From an uncultured Rhodopila sp. (GTDB lineage Bacteria > Pseudomonadota > Alphaproteobacteria > Acetobacterales > Acetobacteraceae): a stretch of DNA of 36,977 nt. Numbering within the stretch: position 1 is the stretch's first letter; every line of letters begins with the position of its first letter. Of this stretch, positions 1 to 7,872 are shown in pieces. The stretch spans positions 1-36,977 of the forward strand of contig NZ_CAIWTY010000093.1 of assembly GCF_903915725.1 (NCBI RefSeq), given 5' to 3'. A model generated the notes under the pieces. It ran no database searches and had not been told where the DNA came from. It was given only the letters and a program-made list of their open reading frames with translations. Both the position numbers and the translations under genes were made by a program.

Positions 1-125
1 CACGCCTTGTGCTTGGGCATACAAAGGCGTGGATGGCGGGCCTTCGCCCGCCATGACGACGGGGCGACTACCTTTGCCCGCCGCGACGACACCACCATCG
101 GCCTCGCCCGCCATGACGAGGGCAC
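1..125. repeat. Palindromic REP-like element inside bchD, in frame
   Basis: Positions 1-31 form a hairpin: CACGCCTTGTG at the left pairs with CAAAGGCGTG at 22-31. Positions 32-57 form a second, with GGCGGGC and GCCCGCC arms around CTTC. The same architecture, with much of the same sequence, is intergenic at 17711-17823. Degenerate copies of the half-unit CGCCCGCCATGACGA follow at about 45, 74 and 105. The whole tract is read through by the bchD frame without a stop. Confidence 0.75.
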
Positions 126-678
126 GCGCCGGCGCCACCCCGCTCCAATCGTCGTAGTCGATATCCCGCAGCGACACCTTCGTCAGGTCGATCAGAAACG
201 CCATCCGGTCCAGCAGCGATGTCGGCGGATGCTCATCCGGTTCCGCGCCCTCATCCAGCGCGACCATCGCAATATGCGCCGGCAGCACCCGCGACAGCCC
301 GTCGCGCTGCAACGTCACCTGGCCCTCATCCGACGCCGCGCGCAGCCGCGCCGCCGAACCGGGTTCGATCCGCTCGGCCATCGGCAGAACGATCACGCCG
401 CCATCGGCTTCGGACAACAACCCCTTCTGCTCAACCAGGTGCCCCGCCTGCAACGTCGCCGCCAGATCGAGGCCGCCCAGCAGACGATCATCGCCGGCGT
501 TCAGCGGCACGCGCCGCACCGGCATCCCGGGCGGCAGCGAATCATACAGAATCTTCAGCCAGCGATCCCGCACCGGCCCCGCCCCGGCCCGCACCGTGAT
601 CCCCCCCAACCCCAGGGGATCCGCCGCAAAGAGGCCCAAAGCCTGTAGCGCCCCGGCCCATGCGGCCGCGCCGCTCAT
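1..678 (-). CDS. bchD: Magnesium chelatase subunit D, N-terminal part (runs off left edge)
   Basis: BchD is the AAA+ partner of BchI in the Mg-chelatase that inserts Mg2+ into protoporphyrin IX, the first committed step of bacteriochlorophyll synthesis. The 226 codons visible are open from an ATG at 678 to the window edge. The start overlaps the bchI stop by four bases (ATGA), which implies translational coupling. The visible product has the degenerate AAA+ character of BchD: no Walker A lysine loop, but the RVLPAHIAMVALDEG and LLDRMAFLIDLTKVSLRD segments that correspond to Walker B and the arginine-finger strand. From about residue 185 the reading frame runs through a palindromic repeat (see the repeat entry), giving a low-complexity stretch rich in MAGE- and AGKG-like units instead of recognisable BchD sequence. 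The C-terminal integrin-I (MIDAS) domain would lie outside the window. Identification rests on the order bchI-bchD and the family resemblance. Confidence 0.88.
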   Translation of the reverse strand, partial: MSGAAAWAGALQALGLFAADPLGLGGITVRAGAGPVRDRWLKILYDSLPPGMPVRRVPLNAGDDRLLGGLDLAATLQAGHLVEQKGLLSEADGGVIVLPMAERIEPGSAARLRAASDEGQVTLQRDGLSRVLPAHIAMVALDEGAEPDEHPPTSLLDRMAFLIDLTKVSLRDIDYDDWSGVAPARALVMAGEADGGVVAAGKGSRPVVMAGEGPPSTPLYAQAQGV

Positions 679-1694
679 GCGCCGAACAGTTCCTCGACGG
701 CGCGGTTCACGCGAGTGCTGGCCACCGCCTCATCCAGCGGATTGCGGCGCAGCCGGTGACCCAGCACCATCGGCGCGACCCGCCGCAGATGCGCGTCGGT
801 GACTTCCTTGTCCCCATCCAGGCAGGCCACCGCCCGCGCCGCCCGGATCAAGGTCAACTCGCCGCGCAGCCCATCGGTGCCCAGCGCCATGCACAGCCGG
901 GCGGCGTTTTCCAGCGCGATCTCCGGCACCGCCACCCCCGACAGCTTGCCCCGCGCATCAACAATGCGCTTGCGGATCTTGTCCTGCTGCTTCTTCCAGT
1001 GCTCGGTAAAGCCGACAGGATCGTTTTCGAAGGTGTCACGGCGGCGGATGACCTCGATCCGCGTCGGCAGATCCTGCGGCGTGCGCACTTCGACCGACAG
1101 GCCGAAACGGTCGATCAACTGCGGCCGCAACTCGCCCTCTTCCGGGTTGCCCGAGCCAATCAGCACGAAGCGGGCCGGGTGGCGGACACTGAGGCCCTCG
1201 CGCTCCACGACGTTCTCACCGGAGGCGGCGACGTCCAGCAGCAGATCGACCAGGTGATCCTCAAGCAGGTTCACCTCATCGATATAGAGAAACCCGCGAT
1301 TGGCGCGCGCCAGCAGACCCGGCTCGAACACCTTGTGGCCGGTCAGCGCGCGTTCCAGGTCGAGCGCGCCGACGACGCGGTCTTCCGTCGCACCGAGCGG
1401 CAGATCGACCACGGGAACCGGCGCGGTGACGCTCTTGTGCTTGGTCGCGGCGCGGCAATCGGCACACCAGACATCCGGCGTGGCCGGATCGCAGTGATAC
1501 CGGCAGCCCTGGTTCACCTTCATCGCCGGCAGCAAAGCGGCGAGCGCCCGGATCGTGGTGGACTTGCCGGTGCCGCGGTCGCCGAACGCCAGGACGCCGC
1601 CGATGCCGGGATCGATCGCGGCGACCAGGATCGCGAGCTTCATGTCCTCCTGCCCGACAATGGCAGCGAACGGAAAAACCGGACGGGTGGACAT
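675..1694 (-). CDS. bchI: Magnesium chelatase ATPase subunit I
   Basis: BchI is the ATP-hydrolysing AAA+ subunit of cytoplasmic Mg-chelatase; its rings with BchD drive Mg2+ insertion by BchH. At 339 aa it is close to the usual length (about 340-350). Visible motifs are Walker A GDRGTGKST (38-46), Walker B FLYIDEVN (135-142), sensor 1 GSGNPEEG, the arginine-finger strand RPQLIDRFG, and a sensor 2 region GLRGELTLIRAARA. Four cysteines at 64, 68, 77 and 80 form a compact cluster that could bind metal or respond to redox; that role is inference. The ATG at 1694 begins the conserved FPFAAIVGQEDMK entry strand within ten residues, so the start is sound, although the Shine-Dalgarno is weak. bchD follows with a 4-bp overlap. 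Photosynthesis genes of this type are classical PpsR targets, but no clear TGT-N12-ACA site was found in the upstream gap. Confidence 0.97.
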   Translation of the reverse strand: MSTRPVFPFAAIVGQEDMKLAILVAAIDPGIGGVLAFGDRGTGKSTTIRALAALLPAMKVNQGCRYHCDPATPDVWCADCRAATKHKSVTAPVPVVDLPLGATEDRVVGALDLERALTGHKVFEPGLLARANRGFLYIDEVNLLEDHLVDLLLDVAASGENVVEREGLSVRHPARFVLIGSGNPEEGELRPQLIDRFGLSVEVRTPQDLPTRIEVIRRRDTFENDPVGFTEHWKKQQDKIRKRIVDARGKLSGVAVPEIALENAARLCMALGTDGLRGELTLIRAARAVACLDGDKEVTDAHLRRVAPMVLGHRLRRNPLDEAVASTRVNRAVEELFGA

Positions 1695-2056
1695 CAGCCT
1701 GCCCAGCCCGAAAGACCGTTGAAACCGCTACGCGCGCAGCATACCGCGCCGTGTCTGGGATCGTGCCGCCGCATCAGTCTCATAGTCACTCCAGGGGTTC
1801 GTCTCACTGTTCGGAGCACGGCGTGCTTATCCGTGCGCTGGCCCGGAGCGTCAAGTGTGATGGTCAGGTTTGGCAGGAGCGGCGAGCCTTTCCGCGGGTC
1901 GGGCGGTGCGGATTGGGGGGGCGCCCGGATATGGGGAGGCCTGATTCGACCTGTGGCAGGTCTAACCCAGCGGAAACAGGAGTGCGGCAAAGACAGATGG
2001 TTGGTTTCAAGGTCAAGACTCAGGTCTTGGGAAACCAATCCCGTCGGCGAAAGATC
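1695..2056. other. Gene-free gap upstream of bchI with terminator-like hairpin
   Basis: This 362-bp gap separates bchI from the ImmA/IrrE gene. It should hold the bchI promoter, but I could not pick out a convincing -35/-10 pair or PpsR site. The minus-strand frame open from 2038 to 1694 has no family resemblance and no ribosome-binding site, so I do not call it. Confidence 0.5.
2001..2038 (-). terminator. Inverted repeat downstream of the ImmA/IrrE gene
   Basis: Eight-base outer arms, TTGGTTTC (2001-2008) and GAAACCAA (2031-2038), enclose six-base inner arms, CAAGAC (2014-2019) and GTCTTG (2024-2029), around a TCAG loop. It begins about 20 bp past the stop of the minus-strand ImmA/IrrE gene, as a terminator would, but no U-tract follows. 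Confidence 0.4.
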
Positions 2057-2545
2057 CTATTTTGGCAGCCCCAGCCGAATACGCATCGCGTCCGTCGAAA
2101 CCTCAAATCGTCGGGCCATCTCCGACACGGAATCAACGCCCTGGTTCCGCAGGACGCCAATAGCCTTGCGGGGCATCAGGAGGTTAGCCGCGAAGCTGTT
2201 GGCCTGGCGCTCATGTATCTGTTGGATAGCCGCATTGGGGAATTGCGTTCCCTCAGATCTGTAAGCGCGCGTGTCGCCAGATCCGGTCCCCAAGAGGTCC
2301 CGGTGATAGATGTAATGACCCAGCTCATGAGCAGCGGTGAAGCGCCGCCGGACAGGCGCATGATTCAGATTGATCGCTACTTTATAGCGGCCCCCGGGCG
2401 CTTTCTCGATCCATCCGGATATGTTGTCGTCCAACGGGATGAAACTAAGATCCAGCCCCGCCTCCCGGACGATGTCAAAAATTGGAACAGGCGCCCCGGA
2501 AGCATACCGCTCGGTTAGCTTCAGCGGATCGATCAGTGCGCTCAT
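2057..2545 (-). CDS. ImmA/IrrE family metallo-endopeptidase
   Basis: This is a 162-aa single-domain zinc protease of the ImmA/IrrE (DUF955, peptidase M78) family. Members cleave a partner repressor or regulator and thereby switch on mobile-element or stress genes. The HExxH zinc motif is at His73-Glu74-His77 (AAHELGHYI). Downstream, ERQANSFAANLLMP supplies the usual third metal ligand region, and the C-terminus resembles the short helical tail that follows the protease domain. The ATG at 2545 overlaps the stop of the upstream membrane-protein gene (ATGA), so the two are probably co-translated. The usual partner, an XRE-type helix-turn-helix regulator, is not adjacent. Base composition is lower in GC than the flanking bch genes, which suggests an acquired module. 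The substrate is unknown. Confidence 0.9.
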   Translation of the reverse strand: MSALIDPLKLTERYASGAPVPIFDIVREAGLDLSFIPLDDNISGWIEKAPGGRYKVAINLNHAPVRRRFTAAHELGHYIYHRDLLGTGSGDTRAYRSEGTQFPNAAIQQIHERQANSFAANLLMPRKAIGVLRNQGVDSVSEMARRFEVSTDAMRIRLGLPK

Positions 2546-2952
2546 CCTGCCTCCTCTCCCATTCGGTCGGCTGCGTCGCCGTCTGACGTAGTGCCTATGG
2601 ATGTTGATTGCAAAATCTCAAGGTGCTCACGCACCAGGACGGGCGCATCTTTCGAGAGCCACTCCTCCATCCGGGCCTTAACCGCCTTCTCGGCTTCCTG
2701 GCCCGCGATTTCCTTAGCCCAATGTCTGATCATGAACGCCCATGCTATTCCGGCGACCAAGGCGATGAGAGCGACAACAAAAGCGCCCCAGGTGAGAGCC
2801 GCGCTTAGCGAAGCGAGGGAATTCGATAACGGATTCCAATCCGGCCCCGATGGCGGAGCAGGAACAGGCGCGGGGCAGGATCGCACAGCGGCTGAGACGA
2901 GGCGCTCGCATATCGCGGGATCAAGCCCTGGTGGCTGCGCAGGTGGGGGCAA
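2542..2952 (-). CDS. Small single-pass membrane protein coupled to ImmA/IrrE protease
   Basis: This 136-aa protein belongs to no family I recognise. It has a proline-rich N-terminus (about 1-40), one strong transmembrane segment (about residues 55-74, rich in A, L, V, I and W), then a charged amphipathic helix (about 80-112) and a short acidic tail. The predicted topology is one membrane anchor with a cytoplasmic or periplasmic helix. Its stop overlaps the start of the ImmA/IrrE gene by four bases, so the two form a unit. It could be the protease substrate or a membrane anchor for the pair, which is inference. The ATG at 2952 was chosen because other upstream starts are out of frame; the ribosome-binding site is not obvious. 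Composition matches the protease gene rather than the surrounding chromosome. Confidence 0.65.
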   Translation of the reverse strand: MPPPAQPPGLDPAICERLVSAAVRSCPAPVPAPPSGPDWNPLSNSLASLSAALTWGAFVVALIALVAGIAWAFMIRHWAKEIAGQEAEKAVKARMEEWLSKDAPVLVREHLEILQSTSIGTTSDGDAADRMGEEAG

Positions 2953-3185
2953 ATTCGATCCATGGCGTAGTTATGTCGTCTTGCTACCAAATCGCCCACT
3001 CAACTCCAAATCAAGCCGCCAAACCTGCGTGCAGCAAAAGTCCAATCAAGTTCTGAAGCGCAGCCGGAAGGATGGGCCTGTGGCGGATGGCGACCAGATG
3101 CTCGTGACTGGCCGGCACGGGCTGGGAGACCAAGCTTACAGGCGAAGTTTGAACGGGGCACCGGCCCAGGCAGCCGAACGCCTCC

Positions 3186-5402
3186 TCAGCACTCCTCCGG
3201 ACTCTCCTGCGCCGCCGGCACATCGCCCTCGCCCCGGCCCTTCTCCTGCCGCGGCCCATGCGACAGCAGCGACCGCAATACCTCCGCCGTGCGCGCCACG
3301 GACGCCCGCAGCGCCTCCAGCATCTGCGGCATATGCGTCGGATCCACCCGATCGGCGATCTCCAACGCGGCAAGCTGAGCATTCTCCGTGATCGTCGATA
3401 AAATCGTCCGGAACTGGAGATCGGCCTTCGAATCCAGGCGCCACGACATCGGCCGCCGCTGCTCCATCACCCCCGCCTGGAAGCCCCGCCGGGCGGCCTC
3501 CGCCGCCTTGCGCTCCGTCAGGTCGGTGAACAGCAGCACAAAGCCCAGCGTGCGGTCCAGCGAGGTGAACACCGGATCCCCGCGCACCAGCAGCGGCGTC
3601 TGCAACCCGTGGCGGCCGGCGATCGTCACCTCGCCGCGCCAGGCATGGCGGTTAGCGACAAGATCATCGATCCGCCGCGCCGCCTCCTGCGGATCGCCGA
3701 ACAGCGGCAGCAAATCCGCCACTTGCTCCGGCGGCTTCGGCAACTCCGGCAGCAGCGCCGCGAATGCCGCGTTCAGCTTCAGGATACGGCTGGTGGTATC
3801 AACGATCACCACCGGCTGGGCGGACTGCTCCACCTGCCGCCGCACCTGAGCGAGCTGATCTTCCGCCAGCAGCATCCGCACCGAACGGAACTGGATGATG
3901 ACGTCGCTGAGCGTGTCGCCGACAAGCCGGGCGAACGCCAAATCCGCCTCGCTCCACGGATCCGAGGTGCCCTCGACAAGCTGATGCCACTGCGAAAACG
4001 ACCGCCGCGGCGACAGGGTCATCGGATCGTCGCCGACAAGCGTCGGCTTGAACGGGTTGCCGCCCCAGGTGACCGTGCGCACCCGCTCCGGCCGCAGCCA
4101 GATCAGGTATTCGCCCGGCGCCGTGGACACCGGGGTCGCCAGCAAGCCGCTGGCAATGGCGGTCAGCAGCTCGAATTCCGGCGCGTCCGTCCCCAGGTTC
4201 GCTGTGACGATCGCGCCGGACCGGTCCTGCTTGTCCAGCCAGCGACCGATGGCGCGAAGCGCAAGAGTGCCGGGCACTTCGCCGACGGTATGGACCTCGC
4301 CTTCATACAGCAGCGCCGCGCCGGTGGCCGCAACCGGTTCCAGCAGTGTGTTCGATCCGTCGAACAAGGCGGCGCGCCAGTCGCCCTCCCGCGAGATCGC
4401 CCGGATCATCCGCTGTTCCAGCCGCCGCACCGACAGCTCGGCTTGCGCCTGGGAGAAGCTCTCCAGCGCGGAGATGCGCGTCGCCACCGCTTCGGCGAGC
4501 AACTCGCACACCGCCCGCTCCTCGAAATGCACGAAGCGCGGCACGTAGTGGTGGCACGAGACCAGTCCCCACAGCTTGCCGCTGACCATCAGCGATACCA
4601 CCAGGGTGGCGTGCACCCCCATGTTCTTCAGATACTGCACATGGATCGGCGACGAGCTGCGCAGGAAGCACAGCGACATGTCCAGCTCCGCACCGGAAAT
4701 CGGCGACAGGCGGGGAGTCAGCGCCACCGGGGCGAAATCGACATCGACCAGCACGCGGACGCGGTTGCGCTCATACAGGCGGCGGGCGATCTGCGGTATG
4801 TCGGAGGCCGGGTAGCGGTTGCCTAGGAAGGCTTCGATGTCGGGCTTGCAATTCTCCGACAGCACCTCGCCGTGGCCCTGGTCGTCGAAGCGGTAGACCA
4901 TGACCCGGTCATACCCGGTCATCTCGCGGAAGATGCGGGCGGTCTCGTCGCTCAGGGCGCGTAAAGATGCCGCGGTGATGATCGTCATCAGCCCGCGTTC
5001 AAGATGGCGGGACAGGTCCACCGACGGGCCGGCACGTTCCAGTTCGAGGATCAGGCCGCCGCCCTCCGGCCGGTGGATCAGGCCATCGAACGCCGCGGGC
5101 GGGGCGCCGATGTGAAATCTCACCCCATGCGGCACGTCGGCCAGCGTATCCTGGAGATGCGGTTGCAACTGCGCGGCCAGATCGCCCTCGATCGAGTCGA
5201 GGCGGCGGCCGATTATATCATCGGAGAGCCCGAGAAAACTCGCGGCGTTCTCACTGGCCTGGACGACGATCCCATCCGGTTCCTGGATAAGAAGCAGACA
5301 TCCATGCGGCTGGATCGACCCCGCGAGATGAATTTGCTCGCGTTCACAGTTGGTTAGGTTCGCCTCACCAAAAGCTGGCGTTGCAGCCGCACGCGTGAGC
5401 AA
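3186..5402 (-). CDS. bphP: Bacteriophytochrome with PAS output, no histidine kinase
   Basis: This is a biliverdin-binding red/far-red photoreceptor of 738 aa. Domains in order are PAS with the chromophore-attaching Cys19 (LTNCEREQIH) and SIQPHG motif, GAF with the PASDIP motif near residue 200, PHY with the tongue motif PRRSF near 464, then a PAS domain (about 515-640) and a helical C-terminal tail (about 640-738). There is no kinase: no H-box phosphate acceptor and no N/G1/G2 ATP boxes. This layout matches the Bradyrhizobium/Rhodopseudomonas phytochromes that, under far-red light, relieve PpsR repression of photosynthesis genes. ppsR lies 20 bp upstream on the same strand, which supports that role. 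The chosen start is a TTG at 5402, preceded by GGGAG at good spacing; the upstream ATG overlapping it is out of frame. No heme oxygenase gene for biliverdin is in the window. Confidence 0.95.
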   Translation of the reverse strand: MLTRAAATPAFGEANLTNCEREQIHLAGSIQPHGCLLLIQEPDGIVVQASENAASFLGLSDDIIGRRLDSIEGDLAAQLQPHLQDTLADVPHGVRFHIGAPPAAFDGLIHRPEGGGLILELERAGPSVDLSRHLERGLMTIITAASLRALSDETARIFREMTGYDRVMVYRFDDQGHGEVLSENCKPDIEAFLGNRYPASDIPQIARRLYERNRVRVLVDVDFAPVALTPRLSPISGAELDMSLCFLRSSSPIHVQYLKNMGVHATLVVSLMVSGKLWGLVSCHHYVPRFVHFEERAVCELLAEAVATRISALESFSQAQAELSVRRLEQRMIRAISREGDWRAALFDGSNTLLEPVAATGAALLYEGEVHTVGEVPGTLALRAIGRWLDKQDRSGAIVTANLGTDAPEFELLTAIASGLLATPVSTAPGEYLIWLRPERVRTVTWGGNPFKPTLVGDDPMTLSPRRSFSQWHQLVEGTSDPWSEADLAFARLVGDTLSDVIIQFRSVRMLLAEDQLAQVRRQVEQSAQPVVIVDTTSRILKLNAAFAALLPELPKPPEQVADLLPLFGDPQEAARRIDDLVANRHAWRGEVTIAGRHGLQTPLLVRGDPVFTSLDRTLGFVLLFTDLTERKAAEAARRGFQAGVMEQRRPMSWRLDSKADLQFRTILSTITENAQLAALEIADRVDPTHMPQMLEALRASVARTAEVLRSLLSHGPRQEKGRGEGDVPAAQESPEEC

Positions 5403-5422
5403 GGCGATCTCCCATCCGTTTT

Positions 5423-6790
5423 TTAGCGATCGGCGTCGATCATCGTCCGCGCATATCCCTCCATCTCATACTGGGCAAGCTTCTTGTAGAAGCCCTGGCG
5501 GCTCAGACCGAGCAATTCCGCCGCCGCGGTGCGATTCCCTTCCGAGAGTTGCAGCGCGGCATCGATATAGTGACGCTCCACCAGGCCGATAGCATCCCGC
5601 ACCAGCACCCGCAGCGAGGTCTTTCCGGTCTGCTCGATGACGGCGGCAAGCGCTGCCTGGACGCTCGCGGTGCCCTCGTTCGGGACCAGCCGGCGGCCGA
5701 CATCGCGCATCAGCAGAGCGATATACGGCCGTCCGCCGGATGGCGTGCCGACAGCGGAAATCTCGACTTCGGTCGAGCCGCCGAATTCGCCGGCGATGGC
5801 GGTGGCGAACAGGCGCACCGATCCGTGCCGGTTCAGATTGCTCAGCAAAACCGGCAAATCGGCGCCGGGACGGGACAGCCAGCGGGAGATGCGCTCACCC
5901 AGCACCGCGCCCTCGGCGCCGATTTGCACAAGGTCGAGGAAGGCGCGGTTGGCGCGGCGGACGATGCCGTCGCGGTCGATCACCACGAAGGCGTCCGGCA
6001 GGCGATCGACGAACTCATCGAGCGGGGCCTGCTCGGGGTGGTACATCGGCTGCTGGTTGCCGGCAGCGGGTGCCAGTTGCACCATGAACACCGGACCGGG
6101 TTCCCCGTTCATCATCGAGGCGCGGGCGGTCCAGGCTTCCTGATCGGGGCCGAGATGGATCAGCGCCCCGGGCGCGCGGCCGTTCTGGCGGACGCGCTGC
6201 AGCATGGACTGGAACGGCTCCCGCTCATCCGGCACGATTTCCGGCAGCAGGTCGCGGCCGCGGGCCAGACCCAGGACCCGGATAGCGGCGGGATTAGCTT
6301 CCACGATTCGCAGCGTATCGGCGGCAAGCAGCAGCACGGCTTCATGCGACGCATCGAACAGGGTGCGATAGCGAGTCTCAACCTCCCGCAGTTTCCAGTA
6401 GTCCTGCTCCATCGCCTGCTGCGCCGCGACGAGGCGGGACTGAAGCTCGGCGACGGCGCGCAGGTTGCGGCCGACGGCGATCAGGCCTTCCTTGCCGCCG
6501 AGCCGGACGATGGTGTACTCCATCGGCAGCTCAAGACCGCTGGGAAAGCGTTGATTCACCTGACGGAAGGCCGAAACGCCACTATCGCGGGCGTCCTCGA
6601 CCATGCGTGAAACCTTGGCCCCGCCCATGTCGGCAATCGTGTCGCACCACGCGCGGCCCCGCCATTCATCGACGAGTTCCCCGGAGATGTCGTTCGACAG
6701 GGTGACGTCCTGAATGATCCCAGCCAAATCGAGCACGAGAGTGACATCAGGCTGGGCGATATTGACGCCCGATGGGACGGGGTTGGTGAT
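5423..6790 (-). CDS. ppsR: PpsR/CrtJ photosynthesis-gene repressor (non-standard start)
   Basis: PpsR represses bacteriochlorophyll, carotenoid and light-harvesting genes by binding TGT-N12-ACA sites. The product has an N-terminal domain, two PAS domains (about 130-235 and 260-370, counted from the start used here) joined by the Q-linker-like helix QSRLVAAQQAMEQDYWKLREV, and a FIS-type helix-turn-helix at the C-terminus (NRTAAAELLGLSRQGFYKKL). The first canonical in-frame start is a GTG at 6736, but it falls inside the first beta-strand and has no ribosome-binding site. The frame stays open upstream to an ATC codon at 6790 that sits five bases after a perfect AGGAGG, which would give a normal N-terminus. 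I place the start there with caution; it could also be a mutated ATG. The only cysteine is in the WCD segment; the helix-turn-helix cysteine of Rhodobacter PpsR is replaced by tyrosine. bphP follows after 20 bp. Confidence 0.9.
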   Translation of the reverse strand: MTNPVPSGVNIAQPDVTLVLDLAGIIQDVTLSNDISGELVDEWRGRAWCDTIADMGGAKVSRMVEDARDSGVSAFRQVNQRFPSGLELPMEYTIVRLGGKEGLIAVGRNLRAVAELQSRLVAAQQAMEQDYWKLREVETRYRTLFDASHEAVLLLAADTLRIVEANPAAIRVLGLARGRDLLPEIVPDEREPFQSMLQRVRQNGRAPGALIHLGPDQEAWTARASMMNGEPGPVFMVQLAPAAGNQQPMYHPEQAPLDEFVDRLPDAFVVIDRDGIVRRANRAFLDLVQIGAEGAVLGERISRWLSRPGADLPVLLSNLNRHGSVRLFATAIAGEFGGSTEVEISAVGTPSGGRPYIALLMRDVGRRLVPNEGTASVQAALAAVIEQTGKTSLRVLVRDAIGLVERHYIDAALQLSEGNRTAAAELLGLSRQGFYKKLAQYEMEGYARTMIDADR

Positions 6791-6795
6791 CGAAA

Positions 6796-6801
6796 CCTCC
6801 T
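6796..6801 (-). promoter_or_regulatory. Strong Shine-Dalgarno AGGAGG before non-ATG ppsR start
   Basis: AGGAGG on the minus strand is followed by TTTCG and then an in-frame ATC codon (6790-6788). No ATG, GTG or TTG in the ppsR frame lies between this site and residue 19, so the site argues for initiation at or near the ATC. Confidence 0.6.
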
Positions 6802-6830
6802 GCGGGACGGTTATCGTCTAACAGATAATG

Positions 6831-6849
6831 TGTCATACCACGGTTTACA
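6831..6849. promoter_or_regulatory. TGT-N13-ACA dyad upstream of ppsR
   Basis: TGT at 6831-6833 and ACA at 6847-6849 flank 13 bases, with partial dyad symmetry (TGTCA against the TTTACA end). PpsR sites have 12 bases between the half-sites, so this is at best an imperfect autoregulatory site about 40 bp upstream of ppsR. Confidence 0.25.
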
Positions 6850-6942
6850 CCCCAATGACAGCTTGGTAGACAAATCGTGGGGAATATTACCGATTTGTAG
6901 TGTTAAAATTGCATCACGCGCCCAGGAGGCGGCTTTCGGGCG

Positions 6943-7872
6943 TTACTCATGCGCCATATCAAACGGCAAACCCACATAATTCTCCGCCAGCGACCACGCC
7001 GACGACTCCGATGTCCGAATCAAATCGAGATCGGCAACACCGTTTCGGCGTTCGAAATCGCGTTCTTCGTCGTTTTTATGAAGCATAGTCGTCATATATC
7101 AAGAAAATCGCCCAGCCTTCGAAACTCTGCGCAAGCAGTGGCACTGTAGCGCTCCGGAATCGACGGCTCCCCGCTTTTCCATACTCTGTCAAGAAAACGT
7201 GACAACACGCGCACGTCAATGATCGCAAAATCCAAGCCTTTGCCGCCGATCGGCGGCCAGGAACAGCCGCCCGCGCCGCATCGTCTCGCAGACGTAAGAC
7301 CGCAGCGGGATAATGCCCTTTTGCCGGATCGGCCGCTCGGTCAACGACCAGCCGTCGCCGGTCGAGGCGTGCGCGCAGTTCATCCCAGATGCGCGCCTCG
7401 GACCATGCGGCGATGCAATAGCCGGGGCCGCATCGTATATACATACGTTGCACGTCGGGCGATCGGGTGCTGAGCCGGGCAAATCTGTTCTGCTGGTTGG
7501 CGCAGATCAGAACATGCCGGGACAGCGGCACCGCGGTAAGAATGCCGAGCCAGCCGAAAGGCCAGACCTTTTGGTATTCAGCCCGTTTTTGCCGGCGGGA
7601 TCGCCTGCCGTCCGGAACCGTGGAACCCGTCGGAAGTGACGATATAATCGCGGTGCAGCATTTCCGAAGTATTTGTTGCAGTGCGGCAGAACTCTATTGA
7701 CGGCGTTTCCGTATCGGCGCCGCTGACGCCGGTGGCGCGGGCCAACAACCCGGCGATCAGGTCGACGGTCACCTGATTGCCGCCGGTCAGTGCCTTTATA
7801 TCCACATGGTGGCGCTGCCGGTTGCACTCGCTGCGGGGCACCGCTTCGTCCATGATCGCCCGATCCGGGCAA
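6943..7872 (-). pseudogene. pobA: Degenerate 4-hydroxybenzoate 3-monooxygenase
   Basis: Pieces of PobA (p-hydroxybenzoate hydroxylase, an FAD/NADPH enzyme making protocatechuate) can be read in order on the minus strand, but in changing frames. First comes RQRHHVDIKALTGG through DGFHGSGRQAIPPAKTG (about 7853-7580). Then VWPFGWLGIL, WSEARIWDELRARLD and the segments between them follow (about 7600-7350). Next, in another frame, are IRQKGIIPLRSYVCE and MRRGRLFLAA (about 7345-7240), then PIGGKGLDFAIIDVRVLSR (about 7235-7185) and finally MTTMLHKN to SLAENYVGLPFD, ending at TAA 6945-6943. The residues skipped at the GDAAHIVPP step indicate a small deletion. About 100 N-terminal residues with the GxGxxG FAD site are absent. 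With at least three frameshifts and two losses, no functional enzyme can be made. Confidence 0.93.

Noticed and set aside
1694..2038. 114-codon minus-strand frame upstream of bchI
   Set aside because: No ribosome-binding site, no family likeness, and its end merely touches the bchI start; treated as gap.
660..2264. 534-codon open frame on the plus strand
   Set aside because: It is antisense to bchI and bchD, has no ribosome site and its translation is Arg/Pro/Gln-rich; an artefact of high GC.
6831..6849. Firm PpsR operator upstream of ppsR
   Set aside because: Spacer is 13 bases, not the 12 of the consensus, so it is listed only as a weak dyad.
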